Part shown: one piece after another, positions 17,560 through 27,111 of the stretch
Numbering within the stretch: position 1 is the first letter of the stretch
Layout of the letters: the number at the start of each line of letters is the position of its first letter
Source of the DNA: Hyphomicrobiales bacterium
GTDB taxonomy: Bacteria; Pseudomonadota; Alphaproteobacteria; Rhizobiales; Rhizobiaceae
Direction of reading: 5' to 3'
DNA length: 64,000 nt
NCBI GenBank assembly: GCA_900472295.1
Contig: UCIA01000002.1
Coordinates: forward strand, 1,022,292-1,086,291
The notes under the pieces: model-generated
Seen by the model: the letters and a program-made list of their open reading frames with translations, nothing else
What the model was told of the DNA's origin: nothing
Database searches by the model: none
Translations under genes and position numbers: made by a program

Positions 17560-19209
17560 TTACCGCGTCAGCCTCTTGTAGGTCATGCGGTGCGGGTTGA
17601 CGGCTTCGGGCCCGAGCCGGCGGATCTTGTCCTGCTCATAGTCCTCGAAATTGCCCTCGAACCACTCGACATGGCTGTCGCCCTCGAAGGCCAGGATGTG
17701 CGTGGCCAGACGATCGAGGAACATACGATCGTGCGAGATGATGACGGCGCAGCCACCGAAATTTTCCAGCGCGTCTTCGAGCGCCGCCAGCGTTTCGGTG
17801 TCGAGATCGTTGGTCGGTTCGTCGAGCAGCAGCACATTGCCGCCGGTCTTCAGCATTTTTGCCAGGTGAACGCGGTTGCGCTGGCCGCCGGAGAGGTTGC
17901 CGACCTTCTGCTGCTGGTCGCCGCCACGGAAGTTGAACGACGCGCAATAGGCGCGTGTATTGGCCTCGAACTTGCCGAGCTTGACAACTTCGGCGCCGCC
18001 CGAGATTTCTTCCCAGACGGTCTTCGAGGGATCGAGCGCATCGCGGCTCTGGTCGACATAGCCGAGCTTGACCGTCTCGCCGACACGGACAGAGCCGGCA
18101 TCCGGGGTTTCCTGGCCGGTGATCATGCGGAACAGCGTCGTCTTGCCGGCACCGTTGGGCCCGATGACGCCGACAATGCCGCCTGGCGGCAGCTTGAATT
18201 CCAGACCTTCGATCAAAAGCGTGTCACCAAAGCCCTTCGACAGGCCCTCCGCCTCGATCACCACATTGCCGAGGCGCTCGCCATGCGGAATGACGATCTG
18301 CGTATCGCTCGGACGCCGCTTGTCGGCTGCATCCAGCAGGTCCTGGAACGCCTGGATACGCGCCTTGGACTTGGTCTGGCGGGCTTTCGGGCTGGACTGG
18401 ATCCACTCGCGTTCGCGGCCGATGGCGCGCTGGCGGGCGTCGTCCTCGCGGCCCTCCTGCTTGAGGCGCTTGGCCTTGGCTTCGAGGTACTTGGTGTAAT
18501 TGCCTTCATAGGGAATGCCGCGGCCGCGATCGAGTTCGAGAATCCAGCCGGTGACATTGTCGAGGAAGTAACGATCGTGGGTGATGATCATCACGGCGCC
18601 CGGATAGGCGCGCAGATGCTTTTCCAGCCACGCCGTGGTTTCGGCGTCGAGATGGTTGGTCGGTTCGTCGAGCAGCAGCAGGTCGGGCTGGCGCAGCAGA
18701 AGCTGGCAGAGCGCGACGCGACGGCGCTCACCGCCTGAAAGCTTGGTGACTTCCGAATCCTTGGGCGGGCAGCCCAGCGCTTCCATCGCCATCTCTACCT
18801 GCTGTTCGAGATCCCACAGGTTCAGCCGGTCCATCTCGTCCTGGAGCTTGGCGGACTCGTCCGCCGTCTCGTCGGAATAGTTCATCATCAATTCGTTGTA
18901 GCGCTCGATGATCGCGGTCTTGGCGGCGACGCCTTCCATGATGTTCTCGAACACGGTCTTGTCAGGGTCGAGCGCCGGCTCCTGCGCGAGGTAGCCGACG
19001 GTGGCGCCTTCGGCGAGCCAGGCTTCACCGTTCCACTCCTTGTCGAGCCCGGCCATGATCTTGAGGATCGTCGACTTGCCCGAACCATTGGGGCCGAGGA
19101 TGCCGATCTTGGCGTCGGGGTAGAAGGAGAGATGGACATTCTCCAGCACCTTCTTGGTGCCATAGGCCTTGTTGAGGCCGGCCATGTGATAGATGAACTG
19201 GCGTGCCAC
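17560..19209 (-). CDS. ettA: Energy-dependent translational throttle protein EttA (ABC-F)
   Basis: 549 residues starting at GTG 19209 with AAGGAAAG upstream. Two ABC cassettes carry Walker A GPNGSGKST and GPNGAGKTT, signature motifs LSGGERRRVAL and LSGGQRNRVHLA, and Walker B LLLLDEPTNHLD and LLLDEPTNDLD. There are no membrane segments. The arm and linker regions and the C-terminal RRLGPEAVNPHRMTYK fit EttA, which binds the ribosomal E site and gates entry into elongation according to the ATP/ADP ratio. Confidence 0.95.
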   Translation of the reverse strand: MARQFIYHMAGLNKAYGTKKVLENVHLSFYPDAKIGILGPNGSGKSTILKIMAGLDKEWNGEAWLAEGATVGYLAQEPALDPDKTVFENIMEGVAAKTAIIERYNELMMNYSDETADESAKLQDEMDRLNLWDLEQQVEMAMEALGCPPKDSEVTKLSGGERRRVALCQLLLRQPDLLLLDEPTNHLDAETTAWLEKHLRAYPGAVMIITHDRYFLDNVTGWILELDRGRGIPYEGNYTKYLEAKAKRLKQEGREDDARQRAIGREREWIQSSPKARQTKSKARIQAFQDLLDAADKRRPSDTQIVIPHGERLGNVVIEAEGLSKGFGDTLLIEGLEFKLPPGGIVGVIGPNGAGKTTLFRMITGQETPDAGSVRVGETVKLGYVDQSRDALDPSKTVWEEISGGAEVVKLGKFEANTRAYCASFNFRGGDQQQKVGNLSGGQRNRVHLAKMLKTGGNVLLLDEPTNDLDTETLAALEDALENFGGCAVIISHDRMFLDRLATHILAFEGDSHVEWFEGNFEDYEQDKIRRLGPEAVNPHRMTYKRLTR

Positions 19210-19453
19210 GCGCGCTTTCCTTGATGATTGACCGAAAATGTCGGATTGAATGGAGGTTGCGCGCTATGTAGGCGATGCCGGGCCGAACGGCAATCGCTTT
19301 TGCCATTTCAACCCGGGCGTGCACTATGCTACCAAGTTTTCCACCGATCGCATGGGGCGCTGAAATCTCCGGTTAACTCTTCCGCGTCAAAACAGGTCGG
19401 GGTGGGATCGCTCGTTCTAGCGATTTCGAGAAAGAGAGATCGGGCCGACGGCG

Positions 19454-20740
19454 TTGCTGAACAGTTTCCTGCTCCTTGCCGAGGCGGTCGTCTACTTCAG
19501 CGTGATGGTCACGCTGTTCCGCTTCAGGGATCGCATCGGGCTCGGCGTCTTTATCTGCGCGCTCGGCGCCATGCATTTCCTGGAGACGTATCTCGCCAGC
19601 GTCTTCTACGTCGCTTTGCCCTTCGGCATGGTCTCGCCGGGCTCGGCCGTGCTGTTTTCGGGCAAGCTGGTGATGCTGCTTCTGCTCTACATGAAGGAAG
19701 ATGCGGCCACGGTGCGCCAGCCCATCTATGGCCTGCTGCTCGGCAATGCCTTGATGATCGGGCTGGTGCTGATCCTGCGCATGCACGAGATCTCGGCCCT
19801 TGCCGACGGCAAGCTTCCCGATATCGGCTTCATCGACCAGATGGGCTGGCTGATGGTGTGGGGCACGACGCTGCTCTTCATCGACGCCATCCTGATCATC
19901 CTGCTCTACGAAAAGCTCGGGCGCTATCTGCGCAAGGCGCAGTTCACCCGCATCCTGATTTCGGTCGCCTGCGTGCTCACCTTCGACCAGGCCGGATTCT
20001 TCACCGCCCTGCATTTCGTCGCCGGCGCTCCAGTCGCGGTTTTCTTCGGCGGCTGGTTTGCCAAGATGGGCGCGGCCCTTGCCTACAGCGCCATGCTGGT
20101 CGCCTACCTCAGATGGTTCGAGACGCGTCAGGTCACCGCGCCACGTGGCTTGACCGACGTCTTCGACACCTTGACCTACCGCGAGCGCTACGAAGCGCTG
20201 GTCGAGCATGTCGGCCGCGACGGCCTGACCGGCCTGTTGCACAGGGGGCGTTTTGACAGCGACGGCGAAAAGTCCGTTGCCATCAGCCTGCGGACGGCCC
20301 AGCCGCTCAGCCTGCTGATTGTCGATGTCGACCATTTCAAGTCGATCAACGATCGCTTCGGTCACGCCGAGGGCGACAGGGTGCTGAGAGCGATTGCCCA
20401 GGTGCTGACCCAGGCAGCCGGCGCGAATGACCAGGTCTTCAGGATCGGCGGCGAGGAATTCGCCGTGCTCTGCTCGCAACCGCACGCGGTCGCCCGATTG
20501 CTCGGCGAAAACATCCGCCACGCTATCAAGGCGTGCGCAAACCGCTTCGACATCAGCGTCAGCGCCGGTATCGCCACTGTTGATGAACAGGTCGGCTGTC
20601 TTGCGGATCTCTTCGCCCTTGCCGACGAACGTCTCTACAAGGCCAAGTCCACCGGCCGCGACCGCGTCATCGGCGAAGCGCGGGACGATACTGAAGACAC
20701 CGGCACGTGGACACACTCGACGCGCAGCATCAGCGGCTGA
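19454..20740 (+). CDS. Membrane-bound diguanylate cyclase (GGDEF)
   Basis: About 428 residues. No ATG is available; TTG 19454 is the likeliest start, with AGAGAG some 18 bases upstream, and the frame is open only back to 19421. The first 225 residues hold six or seven hydrophobic spans and no recognised sensor domain. The GGDEF domain (about 255-410) has DVDHFKSINDRFGHAEGD and the active-site loop GGEEF, so it should make c-di-GMP; no RxxD inhibitory site is seen four residues before the loop. It is convergent with a small membrane protein. Confidence 0.82.
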   Translation: MLNSFLLLAEAVVYFSVMVTLFRFRDRIGLGVFICALGAMHFLETYLASVFYVALPFGMVSPGSAVLFSGKLVMLLLLYMKEDAATVRQPIYGLLLGNALMIGLVLILRMHEISALADGKLPDIGFIDQMGWLMVWGTTLLFIDAILIILLYEKLGRYLRKAQFTRILISVACVLTFDQAGFFTALHFVAGAPVAVFFGGWFAKMGAALAYSAMLVAYLRWFETRQVTAPRGLTDVFDTLTYRERYEALVEHVGRDGLTGLLHRGRFDSDGEKSVAISLRTAQPLSLLIVDVDHFKSINDRFGHAEGDRVLRAIAQVLTQAAGANDQVFRIGGEEFAVLCSQPHAVARLLGENIRHAIKACANRFDISVSAGIATVDEQVGCLADLFALADERLYKAKSTGRDRVIGEARDDTEDTGTWTHSTRSISG

Positions 20741-20749
20741 GGCGCCCTT

Positions 20750-21289
20750 TCAGTTCCGCTTGCGCCGCTGCAGGGCGCCGATCGCCACCGAAATACCCAT
20801 CATCAGCGCGATCGCCAGCCATTTCAGCGTGGTGATGACCGGACCGGCATCGATGTCATAGGCGATAAACAGAAGCATGCCCGGCACCAGCAGGCCGCAC
20901 ATGACCAGCATGATGCGGTTGATCTGCCAGGAGACTTTTGCCGCCAGCGCCTCATCGCCGGCTTCCGCAACGAGCCCGGCGCGCATCTCCTTGGAGGCCA
21001 CGAGCAAACCGGACAAGCGCATCGATATAGGTAGGCCGAGCCCTATGATGAGGAAGGCGCAAGCCGCCAGCAGAGCAGAGAATTTGAGCGCGCTGGTCTC
21101 GGTCGGGACCGGAAACAACAGCGTCGCCAACGGCAGGAAGACACAGACCATGCCAAGTGCGGCGATGGCGATGAAGATCGCGGCATTCACCCAAGTGAAC
21201 AGCTGGTAGCGGCCAGCCCCGATCGGCGCGGCAAGCACCCGCATGCGCGCCCACTCGGCATCGGTGTAGGAGAAGCCCGGCCATTCCAT
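20750..21289 (-). CDS. Hypothetical four-span membrane protein
   Basis: 179 residues from ATG 21289, which has an excellent AAGGAGG site; a longer frame to 21367 is less likely. Four hydrophobic segments are visible (about 40-65, 80-105, 130-152, 158-175), with a positively charged end (LQRRKRN). The family is not recognised. It ends ten bases from the stop of the cyclase gene on the other strand. Function unknown. Confidence 0.65.
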   Translation of the reverse strand: MEWPGFSYTDAEWARMRVLAAPIGAGRYQLFTWVNAAIFIAIAALGMVCVFLPLATLLFPVPTETSALKFSALLAACAFLIIGLGLPISMRLSGLLVASKEMRAGLVAEAGDEALAAKVSWQINRIMLVMCGLLVPGMLLFIAYDIDAGPVITTLKWLAIALMMGISVAIGALQRRKRN

Positions 21290-21410
21290 CCGGCCCTCCT
21301 TGATTGCGGTTATCCCTCTCGCCCAGAAAGCCAACCGCGCCAGCGCGCCTGATGTCATGCCACTCATCGCCCCCCCCTGAATGCGCAGTCCGACAGGCCG
21401 GAAGCGGCCG

Positions 21411-22424
21411 CTATTGGAACCCGATCGCGTCGACGCTGCCCTTCGGACACCCGGCCTTGGTCGTCGGGACCGAGGCGAGCATCAGATTTCCGAGCGAACT
21501 GTCCGGACCGATCGGGCCGGTCAGGCCAAGCGTCAGTTCGCCGATCAGCCGCCTGCCGCTCGACGGGTCGACCAGGCACGATACGCGGACCCGTGCGCCT
21601 GCCCCGGCGCCGAAAGCGCTGTCGAAGGCGCTGCGGATCTGATCAGAGGTCAGCTGCTTGCCGACATTTTTGGTGAAGAGCTCACGCACCGGCGAGGCAT
21701 TCACCGCCCGCATCAGGTTGAGTGCCTCGGCAAAATACTCCTGCTGGCTCTTGCCGTAGCAGGTGCCGTGCTTGATCCACTCGTGCCGTTCGAGCTTCGA
21801 CGCGGTGCCCGGCATCACCTGGTCGAGCTCGGCCCGCGTCGCGGCGTCGAGATTGACCGGCGGCAGGTCGCCCCAATGGGCCGGATTGTCATTGGCCTTG
21901 TCGCTCGCCGGCACCTGACAATAGAAATTGCCGTTCGGCTGCGGCCACAGCCCGTGCAAGGTGAAATTCGTCGCGTCGAAACCGGCAGCCGTCTGCGCCT
22001 GGCATTCGGGTTTGCTCGACTTGGTTTCGCAAAAGGCCGGCTGCCAGCTCAGCGCAAAGACATATTCGGGCTTTCCCGAAGCCGGCGCCGCGGGCTTGCC
22101 TTGATCGGCAGGTGCTGCCGGCTGGGTCGACGCGCTGCCGCTTGAGACATGGCCGCAGCTGATCTTGACCCAGCGGCGCTCCGGATCGGCGCCGGGCACG
22201 CGGATGAGGTAATGCGTCGGCGCATCCTTGTTGCCGGCCAGAAGATCATAGCTTTGTCCGGCCGCTGTCGAGACATTGCCGGGGTTCTTGCCGCTCTTGA
22301 TCGCCTGCGTCGCCGGACAGGCGGCATCGGCAACGAAGGAGCCGCTCATCTTCACGTCGGCTTGCGCTAAGCCAACGCCGGCCAGCGCCACCAACACCGC
22401 ACCCCATATTGCCGATATCCGCAT
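21411..22424 (-). CDS. Secreted ribonuclease T2
   Basis: 337 residues with signal peptide (cut near LAQA). Both catalytic boxes are present: CAS I FTLHGLWP with His157 and CAS II HEWIKHGTC with His214, Glu215 and His219. The family cleaves single-stranded RNA through 2',3'-cyclic phosphates in the periplasm or outside. Residues 24-118 form an extra N-terminal region with a Pro/Ala-rich linker (PAAPADQGKPAAPASG), not part of the classic enzyme. Cysteines are numerous, as expected for disulphide-stabilised T2 enzymes. AGGAG precedes the start. Confidence 0.92.
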   Translation of the reverse strand: MRISAIWGAVLVALAGVGLAQADVKMSGSFVADAACPATQAIKSGKNPGNVSTAAGQSYDLLAGNKDAPTHYLIRVPGADPERRWVKISCGHVSSGSASTQPAAPADQGKPAAPASGKPEYVFALSWQPAFCETKSSKPECQAQTAAGFDATNFTLHGLWPQPNGNFYCQVPASDKANDNPAHWGDLPPVNLDAATRAELDQVMPGTASKLERHEWIKHGTCYGKSQQEYFAEALNLMRAVNASPVRELFTKNVGKQLTSDQIRSAFDSAFGAGAGARVRVSCLVDPSSGRRLIGELTLGLTGPIGPDSSLGNLMLASVPTTKAGCPKGSVDAIGFQ

Positions 22425-22603
22425 TCCAGCACTCCTGGCGTTTCATATCGCAAGCTAGAAACGTGCGACATGTCAGAATTACGATTTCTGTCTCCGGCCG
22501 CAAAAACAATCTTCATTTGTCCTGAAAATCCGCCACCAACAGATTTTGACCTCCCCTTGACGCCGGTCGCGCCGTCGCCCAACAGTCGTGGCGGGAGCGA
22601 GAC

Positions 22604-23536
22604 ATGGCATTTGACAGGCAGACGACGCTGGCCTCACCGACCGGGGCCACGCTCAACCTCCATGTGAGGCAGGCCGGCGGCACTCCGCGCGCCGTCGTCC
22701 AGATCAATCACGGCCTGGCCGAGCACGCCGCGCGCTATGCCCGCTTTGCCGATTACCTCAGCACCCGCGGCATTCATGTCTACGTCCACGACCATCGCGG
22801 CCACGGCGCGACCAAGGCGCCCGACGCCCCGCTCGGCCGGTTCGCTGCCAGCGATGGCCCCGCCAAGGTCGTCGCCGATGTCGCCGCTGTCCACGACCTG
22901 ATCGCCAAGGAACACCCTGGACTACCGGTCATCCTGTTCGGCCATTCTTTCGGTGCATCGGTTGCGCTGAACTTCCTGCTGGCGCACTCGCCGCGCGTCC
23001 AAGCCGCCGCGATCTGGAACGGCAATTTCTCACAAGGCCTGCTCGGTCAGCTTGCGCTCGCCATCCTTGCTTATGAGCGCTTCAGGCTCGGCTCCGACGT
23101 CCCCTCGCGCATCTTGCCCAGGCTGACTTTCCAGGCCTGGGGCAAGGCTGTGCCCAACCACAAGACGCTGTTCGACTGGCTGTCGCGTGACGAGGCGGAA
23201 GTGGCGAAGTACATCGCCGATCCGCTGTGCGGCTGGGATGCCTCGATCTCGATGTGGCGCGATGTCGTCCAGATGGCTCAAAATGGCGGCAAGGATGCCG
23301 GCTTTGCCGGCATAAGGCGCGACCTCCCCGTCAGCATCGTCGGCGGCGAGAAAGACCCGGCCTCCGACTATGGCAAAGGCATCGATCATCTCGCCAAACG
23401 CATGCGCGCAATGGGCTTTTCGAATCTGGTTTCAAAGGTTTACGCCGACACCCGCCACGAAAGCCTGAACGAGGTGAACCGCGACGTCGTCATGGACGAT
23501 TTCGCCGCCTGGGCCGACGGCGTGCTGAAACGGTGA
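22604..23536 (+). CDS. Alpha/beta hydrolase, lysophospholipase/monoacylglycerol lipase type
   Basis: 310 residues with GGGAG before the ATG. The serine hydrolase elbow GHSFGAS holds the nucleophile, an HDHRGHG motif precedes it, and DTRHESLNE near the C-terminus supplies the His; an Asp in GGEKDPASDY is the acid candidate. The Hydrolase_4 (PldB-like) family cleaves monoacylglycerols or lysophospholipids. No signal peptide, so cytoplasmic. It has its own start region after a 179-base gap and is 81 bases from the next gene. Confidence 0.85.
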   Translation: MAFDRQTTLASPTGATLNLHVRQAGGTPRAVVQINHGLAEHAARYARFADYLSTRGIHVYVHDHRGHGATKAPDAPLGRFAASDGPAKVVADVAAVHDLIAKEHPGLPVILFGHSFGASVALNFLLAHSPRVQAAAIWNGNFSQGLLGQLALAILAYERFRLGSDVPSRILPRLTFQAWGKAVPNHKTLFDWLSRDEAEVAKYIADPLCGWDASISMWRDVVQMAQNGGKDAGFAGIRRDLPVSIVGGEKDPASDYGKGIDHLAKRMRAMGFSNLVSKVYADTRHESLNEVNRDVVMDDFAAWADGVLKR

Positions 23537-23617
23537 CATGGCTGGCCCAGCGCAAGCCTCGTGACAGGGGCATTCCGGATTGATAGAGGCTGCGGTTCCG
23601 ACCCATTCTGGTGATTT

Positions 23618-24793
23618 ATGGCTGAACCTCCCCTGAAAGGCGTCCGCGTCATCGAACTGGCCCGCATCCTGGCCGGGCCATGGGCCGGGCAGTTGCTGGC
23701 CGATCTCGGCGCCGACGTCATCAAGGTCGAAAGCCCCGACGGCGGCGACGACACCCGCAAATGGGGTCCGCCCTTCGTCATGAGCCGTGACGGCGAGAAC
23801 CTGTCGGCCGCCTATTACCATTCCTGCAATCGCGGCAAGCGCTCCATCGCGGTCGATTTCTCGACGCCCGAAGGGGCTGAGACGGTCCGCCGGCTGGTCG
23901 CCACGGCCGACGTTCTGATCGAGAACTTCAAGCTCGGCGGGCTCAAGAAATACGGACTCGACTACGAGAGCCTTAACGCGATCAACCCGCGCCTTGTCTA
24001 TTGCTCGATCACCGGTTTCGGCCAGGACGGGCCGTATGCGCCGCGCGCCGGCTACGACTTCATCATCCAGGCCATGGCCGGCATGATGTCGATCACCGGT
24101 GAGGTCGGGCGCGAGCCGCAAAAGGCCGGCGTCGCCATCTCCGATATCTTCACCGGCCTGTATTCGGTGATCGCCATCCAGGCAGCGCTTCGCCACGCCG
24201 AAAAGACCGGCGAAGGCCAGCATGTCGACATGGCGCTTTTCGACACCCAGATCTCGGCTCTCGGCAACCAGAACCTCAACTATCTCGTCTCCGGCAACTC
24301 GCCGGTGCAGATGGGCAATGCGCATATGAACATCGCCCCCTACGAGGTTGTGCCGGTGCGGGACGGCCACATCATCCTGGCGGTCGGCAATGACGGCCAG
24401 TTCGCCAAATTCTGTGCAGCCGTCGGGCTCGACCATCTCTCAGCCAATGCCGATTTCGCAACCAACCCGGCCCGCGTCGCCAACCGGGTGAAATTGCGCG
24501 AGCACATGATCGCGACCTTGAAGAATTGGGATCGCGATCCGCTGCTGGCCAAGCTCGAAGCGGCCAGCGTGCCGGCAAGCCCGATCAACACTATCGGCCA
24601 GATGTTTGCCGACCCGCAGACCATCGCGCGCGGCATGCGCCTCGACCTCGACGACGGCCACGGCAATCTTTTGCCGTCGGTGCGCGCGCCGATGGTGATG
24701 TCCGGCACGCCGCTGGTCTATGAGCGCCCCTCGCCGCGCCTTGGCGAACACACTGACGAAATCCTTGCCGAACTGGAGAAGTCTGGACGATGA
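23618..24793 (+). CDS. Class III (CaiB/BaiF) CoA-transferase
   Basis: 391 residues. The family start LKGVRVIELARILAGPWAGQLLADLGADVIKVE is complete in form, and the presumed catalytic aspartate lies in AISDIFTG (Asp176), which forms the aspartyl-CoA intermediate in formyl-CoA transferase and CaiB. It moves CoA between organic acids. It overlaps the following ThDP enzyme by four bases (ATGA), so the two products very likely act on one substrate. The pairing recalls oxalate metabolism (Frc/Oxc), but the partner is of acetolactate-synthase type, so the acid remains unknown. Confidence 0.88.
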   Translation: MAEPPLKGVRVIELARILAGPWAGQLLADLGADVIKVESPDGGDDTRKWGPPFVMSRDGENLSAAYYHSCNRGKRSIAVDFSTPEGAETVRRLVATADVLIENFKLGGLKKYGLDYESLNAINPRLVYCSITGFGQDGPYAPRAGYDFIIQAMAGMMSITGEVGREPQKAGVAISDIFTGLYSVIAIQAALRHAEKTGEGQHVDMALFDTQISALGNQNLNYLVSGNSPVQMGNAHMNIAPYEVVPVRDGHIILAVGNDGQFAKFCAAVGLDHLSANADFATNPARVANRVKLREHMIATLKNWDRDPLLAKLEAASVPASPINTIGQMFADPQTIARGMRLDLDDGHGNLLPSVRAPMVMSGTPLVYERPSPRLGEHTDEILAELEKSGR

Positions 24794-26439
24794 AGACCGG
24801 TGGACAACTGATCGTCGACGCGCTGGAAGCGAACGGCACCGACCGCATCTTTTGCGTGCCGGGCGAATCCTATCTCGCCGTACTCGACGCACTGCATGAC
24901 TCGCCGATCCGCAGCATCGTCTGTCGCCAGGAAGGTGGCGCCGCGATGATGGCCGACTGCCAGGGGCGGCTGACCGGCAAGCCCGGCATCTGCTTCGTCA
25001 CCCGCGGCCCCGGCGCTACCAATGCGTCGGCCGGCATTCACATCGCCATGCAGGATTCCATTCCCGTCATCCTGTTCATCGGCCAGGTCGCCAGCCACGC
25101 CAAGGAGCGCGAGGCTTTCCAGGAAGTCGATTACAAGCGCTTCTTCGGCGACATCGCCAAATGGGTGGTGGAGATCGACGATGCCGCGCGCATTCCCGAA
25201 CTCGTCACCCGCGCCTTTGCGGTCGCGACATCGGGCCGCCCCGGCCCCGTCGTCATTTCGCTGCCGGAGGACATGCTGACCAGCCTGGTCGAGGCGCCCG
25301 CCGCCTTGCCGCACACGCCGGTCGAAACCCGGCCCGGCGAAGCCGAACTCGACGCGCTGGAAACGCTTCTCGGCAAGGCCAAGCGCCCCTTTGTCATCCT
25401 CGGCGGCACGCGCTGGAACGAAGAGGCAGTGGCTCGGATGCGCACGATAGCCGAAGCCTGGTCGCTGCCGGTCGGCTGTTCTTTCCGCCGCCAGATGCTG
25501 TTCGACCATCTCCACCCGAACTATGCCGGCGACGTCGGCATCGGCATCAACCCCAAGCTGGCGGCGCAGATCAAGATGGCCGATGTCGTGCTGCTGATCG
25601 GCGGCCGCATGGGCGAGATGCCCTCCTCCGACTATACGCTGCTGAAAAGCCCCTATCCCGACCAAGCGCTGGTGCATGTCCATGCCGATGCCGGCGAACT
25701 CGGCCGCGTCTACCGGCCGACGCTGGCGATCAACGCCTCGCCTTCCGCTTTCGTCGAGGCCTTCGCCAAGCGCAAGCCGGGCTCAGCACCGGTTTGGGCG
25801 GACGAGACAGCGAAAGCACATGCCGCCTATCTCGACTGGTCGACGCCGCCTGAGACCGGCCCCGGCTCGGTCCAGATGGGGCCGATCATGAACTATCTGG
25901 AAAAGGTGCTGCCGCACGACGCCATTTTCACCAACGGCGCCGGCAATTACGCCACCTGGGTGCACCGCTTCCACCGCTTCCGCCGCTTCGCCACGCAGGG
26001 CGCGCCGACCTCCGGCTCGATGGGTTATGGCACGCCGGCCGCGGTCGCCGCCAAGGCCCTCCATCCCGACCGCACCGTGATCGCCTTTGCCGGTGACGGC
26101 TGCTTCCTGATGAACGGACAGGAATTCGCCACCGCCGTGCAATACGACCTGCCGATCATCGTCATCGTCGTCAACAACGGCATTTACGGCACCATCCGCA
26201 TGCACCAGGAGCGCGACTATCCCGGCCGCGTCGTCGCCACCGATTTGAAGAACCCGGACTTTGCCGCCCTCGCCCGCGCCTATGGCGGCCATGGCGAAAC
26301 AGTCGAAAAGACGGCCGATTTCGCTGATGCCTTCGAGCGCGCGCGCGCCAGCGGCAAGCCGGCAATCGTCGAGATCAGGCTCGATCCCGAGGCGATCACG
26401 CCAACGCGGACGATGACGCAGATCCGCGACAAGAGCTGA
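24790..26439 (+). CDS. Thiamine diphosphate-dependent enzyme (acetolactate synthase-like)
   Basis: 549 residues with three domains: PYR (1-170) with the activating glutamate in CRQEGGAAMMAD (Glu48), a central domain (about 190-320), and the PP domain with the ThDP/Mg motif GDGCFLMNGQEFATAV...VVNN. Relatives include acetolactate synthase, oxalyl-CoA decarboxylase, sulfoacetaldehyde acetyltransferase and benzoylformate decarboxylase. Coupled translation to a class III CoA-transferase suggests that the substrate is an acyl-CoA or 2-oxo acid activated by that enzyme. A strong terminator follows. Confidence 0.87.
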   Translation: MKTGGQLIVDALEANGTDRIFCVPGESYLAVLDALHDSPIRSIVCRQEGGAAMMADCQGRLTGKPGICFVTRGPGATNASAGIHIAMQDSIPVILFIGQVASHAKEREAFQEVDYKRFFGDIAKWVVEIDDAARIPELVTRAFAVATSGRPGPVVISLPEDMLTSLVEAPAALPHTPVETRPGEAELDALETLLGKAKRPFVILGGTRWNEEAVARMRTIAEAWSLPVGCSFRRQMLFDHLHPNYAGDVGIGINPKLAAQIKMADVVLLIGGRMGEMPSSDYTLLKSPYPDQALVHVHADAGELGRVYRPTLAINASPSAFVEAFAKRKPGSAPVWADETAKAHAAYLDWSTPPETGPGSVQMGPIMNYLEKVLPHDAIFTNGAGNYATWVHRFHRFRRFATQGAPTSGSMGYGTPAAVAAKALHPDRTVIAFAGDGCFLMNGQEFATAVQYDLPIIVIVVNNGIYGTIRMHQERDYPGRVVATDLKNPDFAALARAYGGHGETVEKTADFADAFERARASGKPAIVEIRLDPEAITPTRTMTQIRDKS

Positions 26440-26444
26440 GGCAA

Positions 26445-26474
26445 GAAGAAGGGGCTGTCACCGGCCCCTTCTTC
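26445..26474. terminator. Strong bidirectional terminator after the ThDP enzyme gene
   Basis: GAAGAAGGGGC (26445-26455) pairs perfectly with GCCCCTTCTTC (26464-26474) around eight bases. It lies five bases after the ThDP gene and 14 bases beyond the stop of the convergent CHRD gene, so it probably ends both transcripts. Confidence 0.8.
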
Positions 26475-26487
26475 GTCTGGCGTTGCG

Positions 26488-26931
26488 CTATTTCGCCGCC
26501 TCGATCTGGCCGCGAATTTCACCGTCCTTGTTGGCGGCGGTGTGCACGTTGACGTAGTCCTTGCCGGCAATCAGGTCGGCAGCCTGGGCATCGGTCAGAA
26601 CAGCCGAACCCTTGATCGGGCTCTCGATCTTGCCTTTGAACGGGATCACAACCCCGGCGTTCTCCCCAACCGCTGCCGGGCCATGGATGTGCGCCATCGT
26701 CGCTGCGCCGCTCAATCCCGAATATTTTACGTTCCAGCTGAGCTTCTTGCTGGTCGTGTCAAAGGTCAGCGTTGCCGTTCCTTTGCCCTTCGTGGTCACC
26801 GCCGGGTTCTGCTGGGCCCCGTCGAGTGTCGCTTTCAGCTTCACCGTCTCGGCCAGAGCCGACGATGCCATGACGAAGGACGCCGAGATGGCCAACGCCG
26901 AAAGCATTGGTGCCAAGGATTGTATACGCAT
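26488..26931 (-). CDS. Secreted CHRD domain protein
   Basis: 147 residues from ATG 26931 with a GGAG site; upstream frame to 27096 runs through a tandem repeat and is rejected. A signal peptide (MRIQSLAPMLSALAISASFV..., cleavage after ALA) is followed by a single CHRD domain: LKATLDGAQQNPAV, GKGTATLTFD, MAHIHGPA, and YVNVHTAANKDGEIRGQI. CHRD domains are beta-rich, named from chordin, found in many bacterial exported proteins of unknown role. The HIHGP and VNVHT histidines are conserved in the family. Confidence 0.88.
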   Translation of the reverse strand: MRIQSLAPMLSALAISASFVMASSALAETVKLKATLDGAQQNPAVTTKGKGTATLTFDTTSKKLSWNVKYSGLSGAATMAHIHGPAAVGENAGVVIPFKGKIESPIKGSAVLTDAQAADLIAGKDYVNVHTAANKDGEIRGQIEAAK

Positions 26932-26999
26932 GAGAATCTCCGTTGCTGGATGACATCCTCCACAGCTCCCCGGCGCGGATGCATCGGCACAACGCTTAT

Positions 27000-27061
27000 G
27001 AGTGCGCATCGCTCCGCGCGAGTAACGTTTGAGTGCTGATCGCTCCGCGCGGGTAACGTTT
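27000..27061. repeat. Tandem direct repeat of 31 bp between the CHRD and PLP-lyase genes
   Basis: Two head-to-tail 31-base units (27000-27030 and 27031-27061) share gagtgc..atcgctccgcg and gtaacgttt, with three differences. A decayed third unit (gcgtgc...) may follow. There is no conserved spacer as in a CRISPR. It is probably a local slippage duplication in the upstream region of the CHRD gene. Confidence 0.8.
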
Positions 27062-27111
27062 GCGTGCAAACTCTCGGACCGCGCGATGCGTCGCATGCTC
27101 GGAGGGCAGCG

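Noticed and set aside
27000-27061. CRISPR-like array
   Set aside because: The two units are directly adjacent without spacers, and no cas gene is near.
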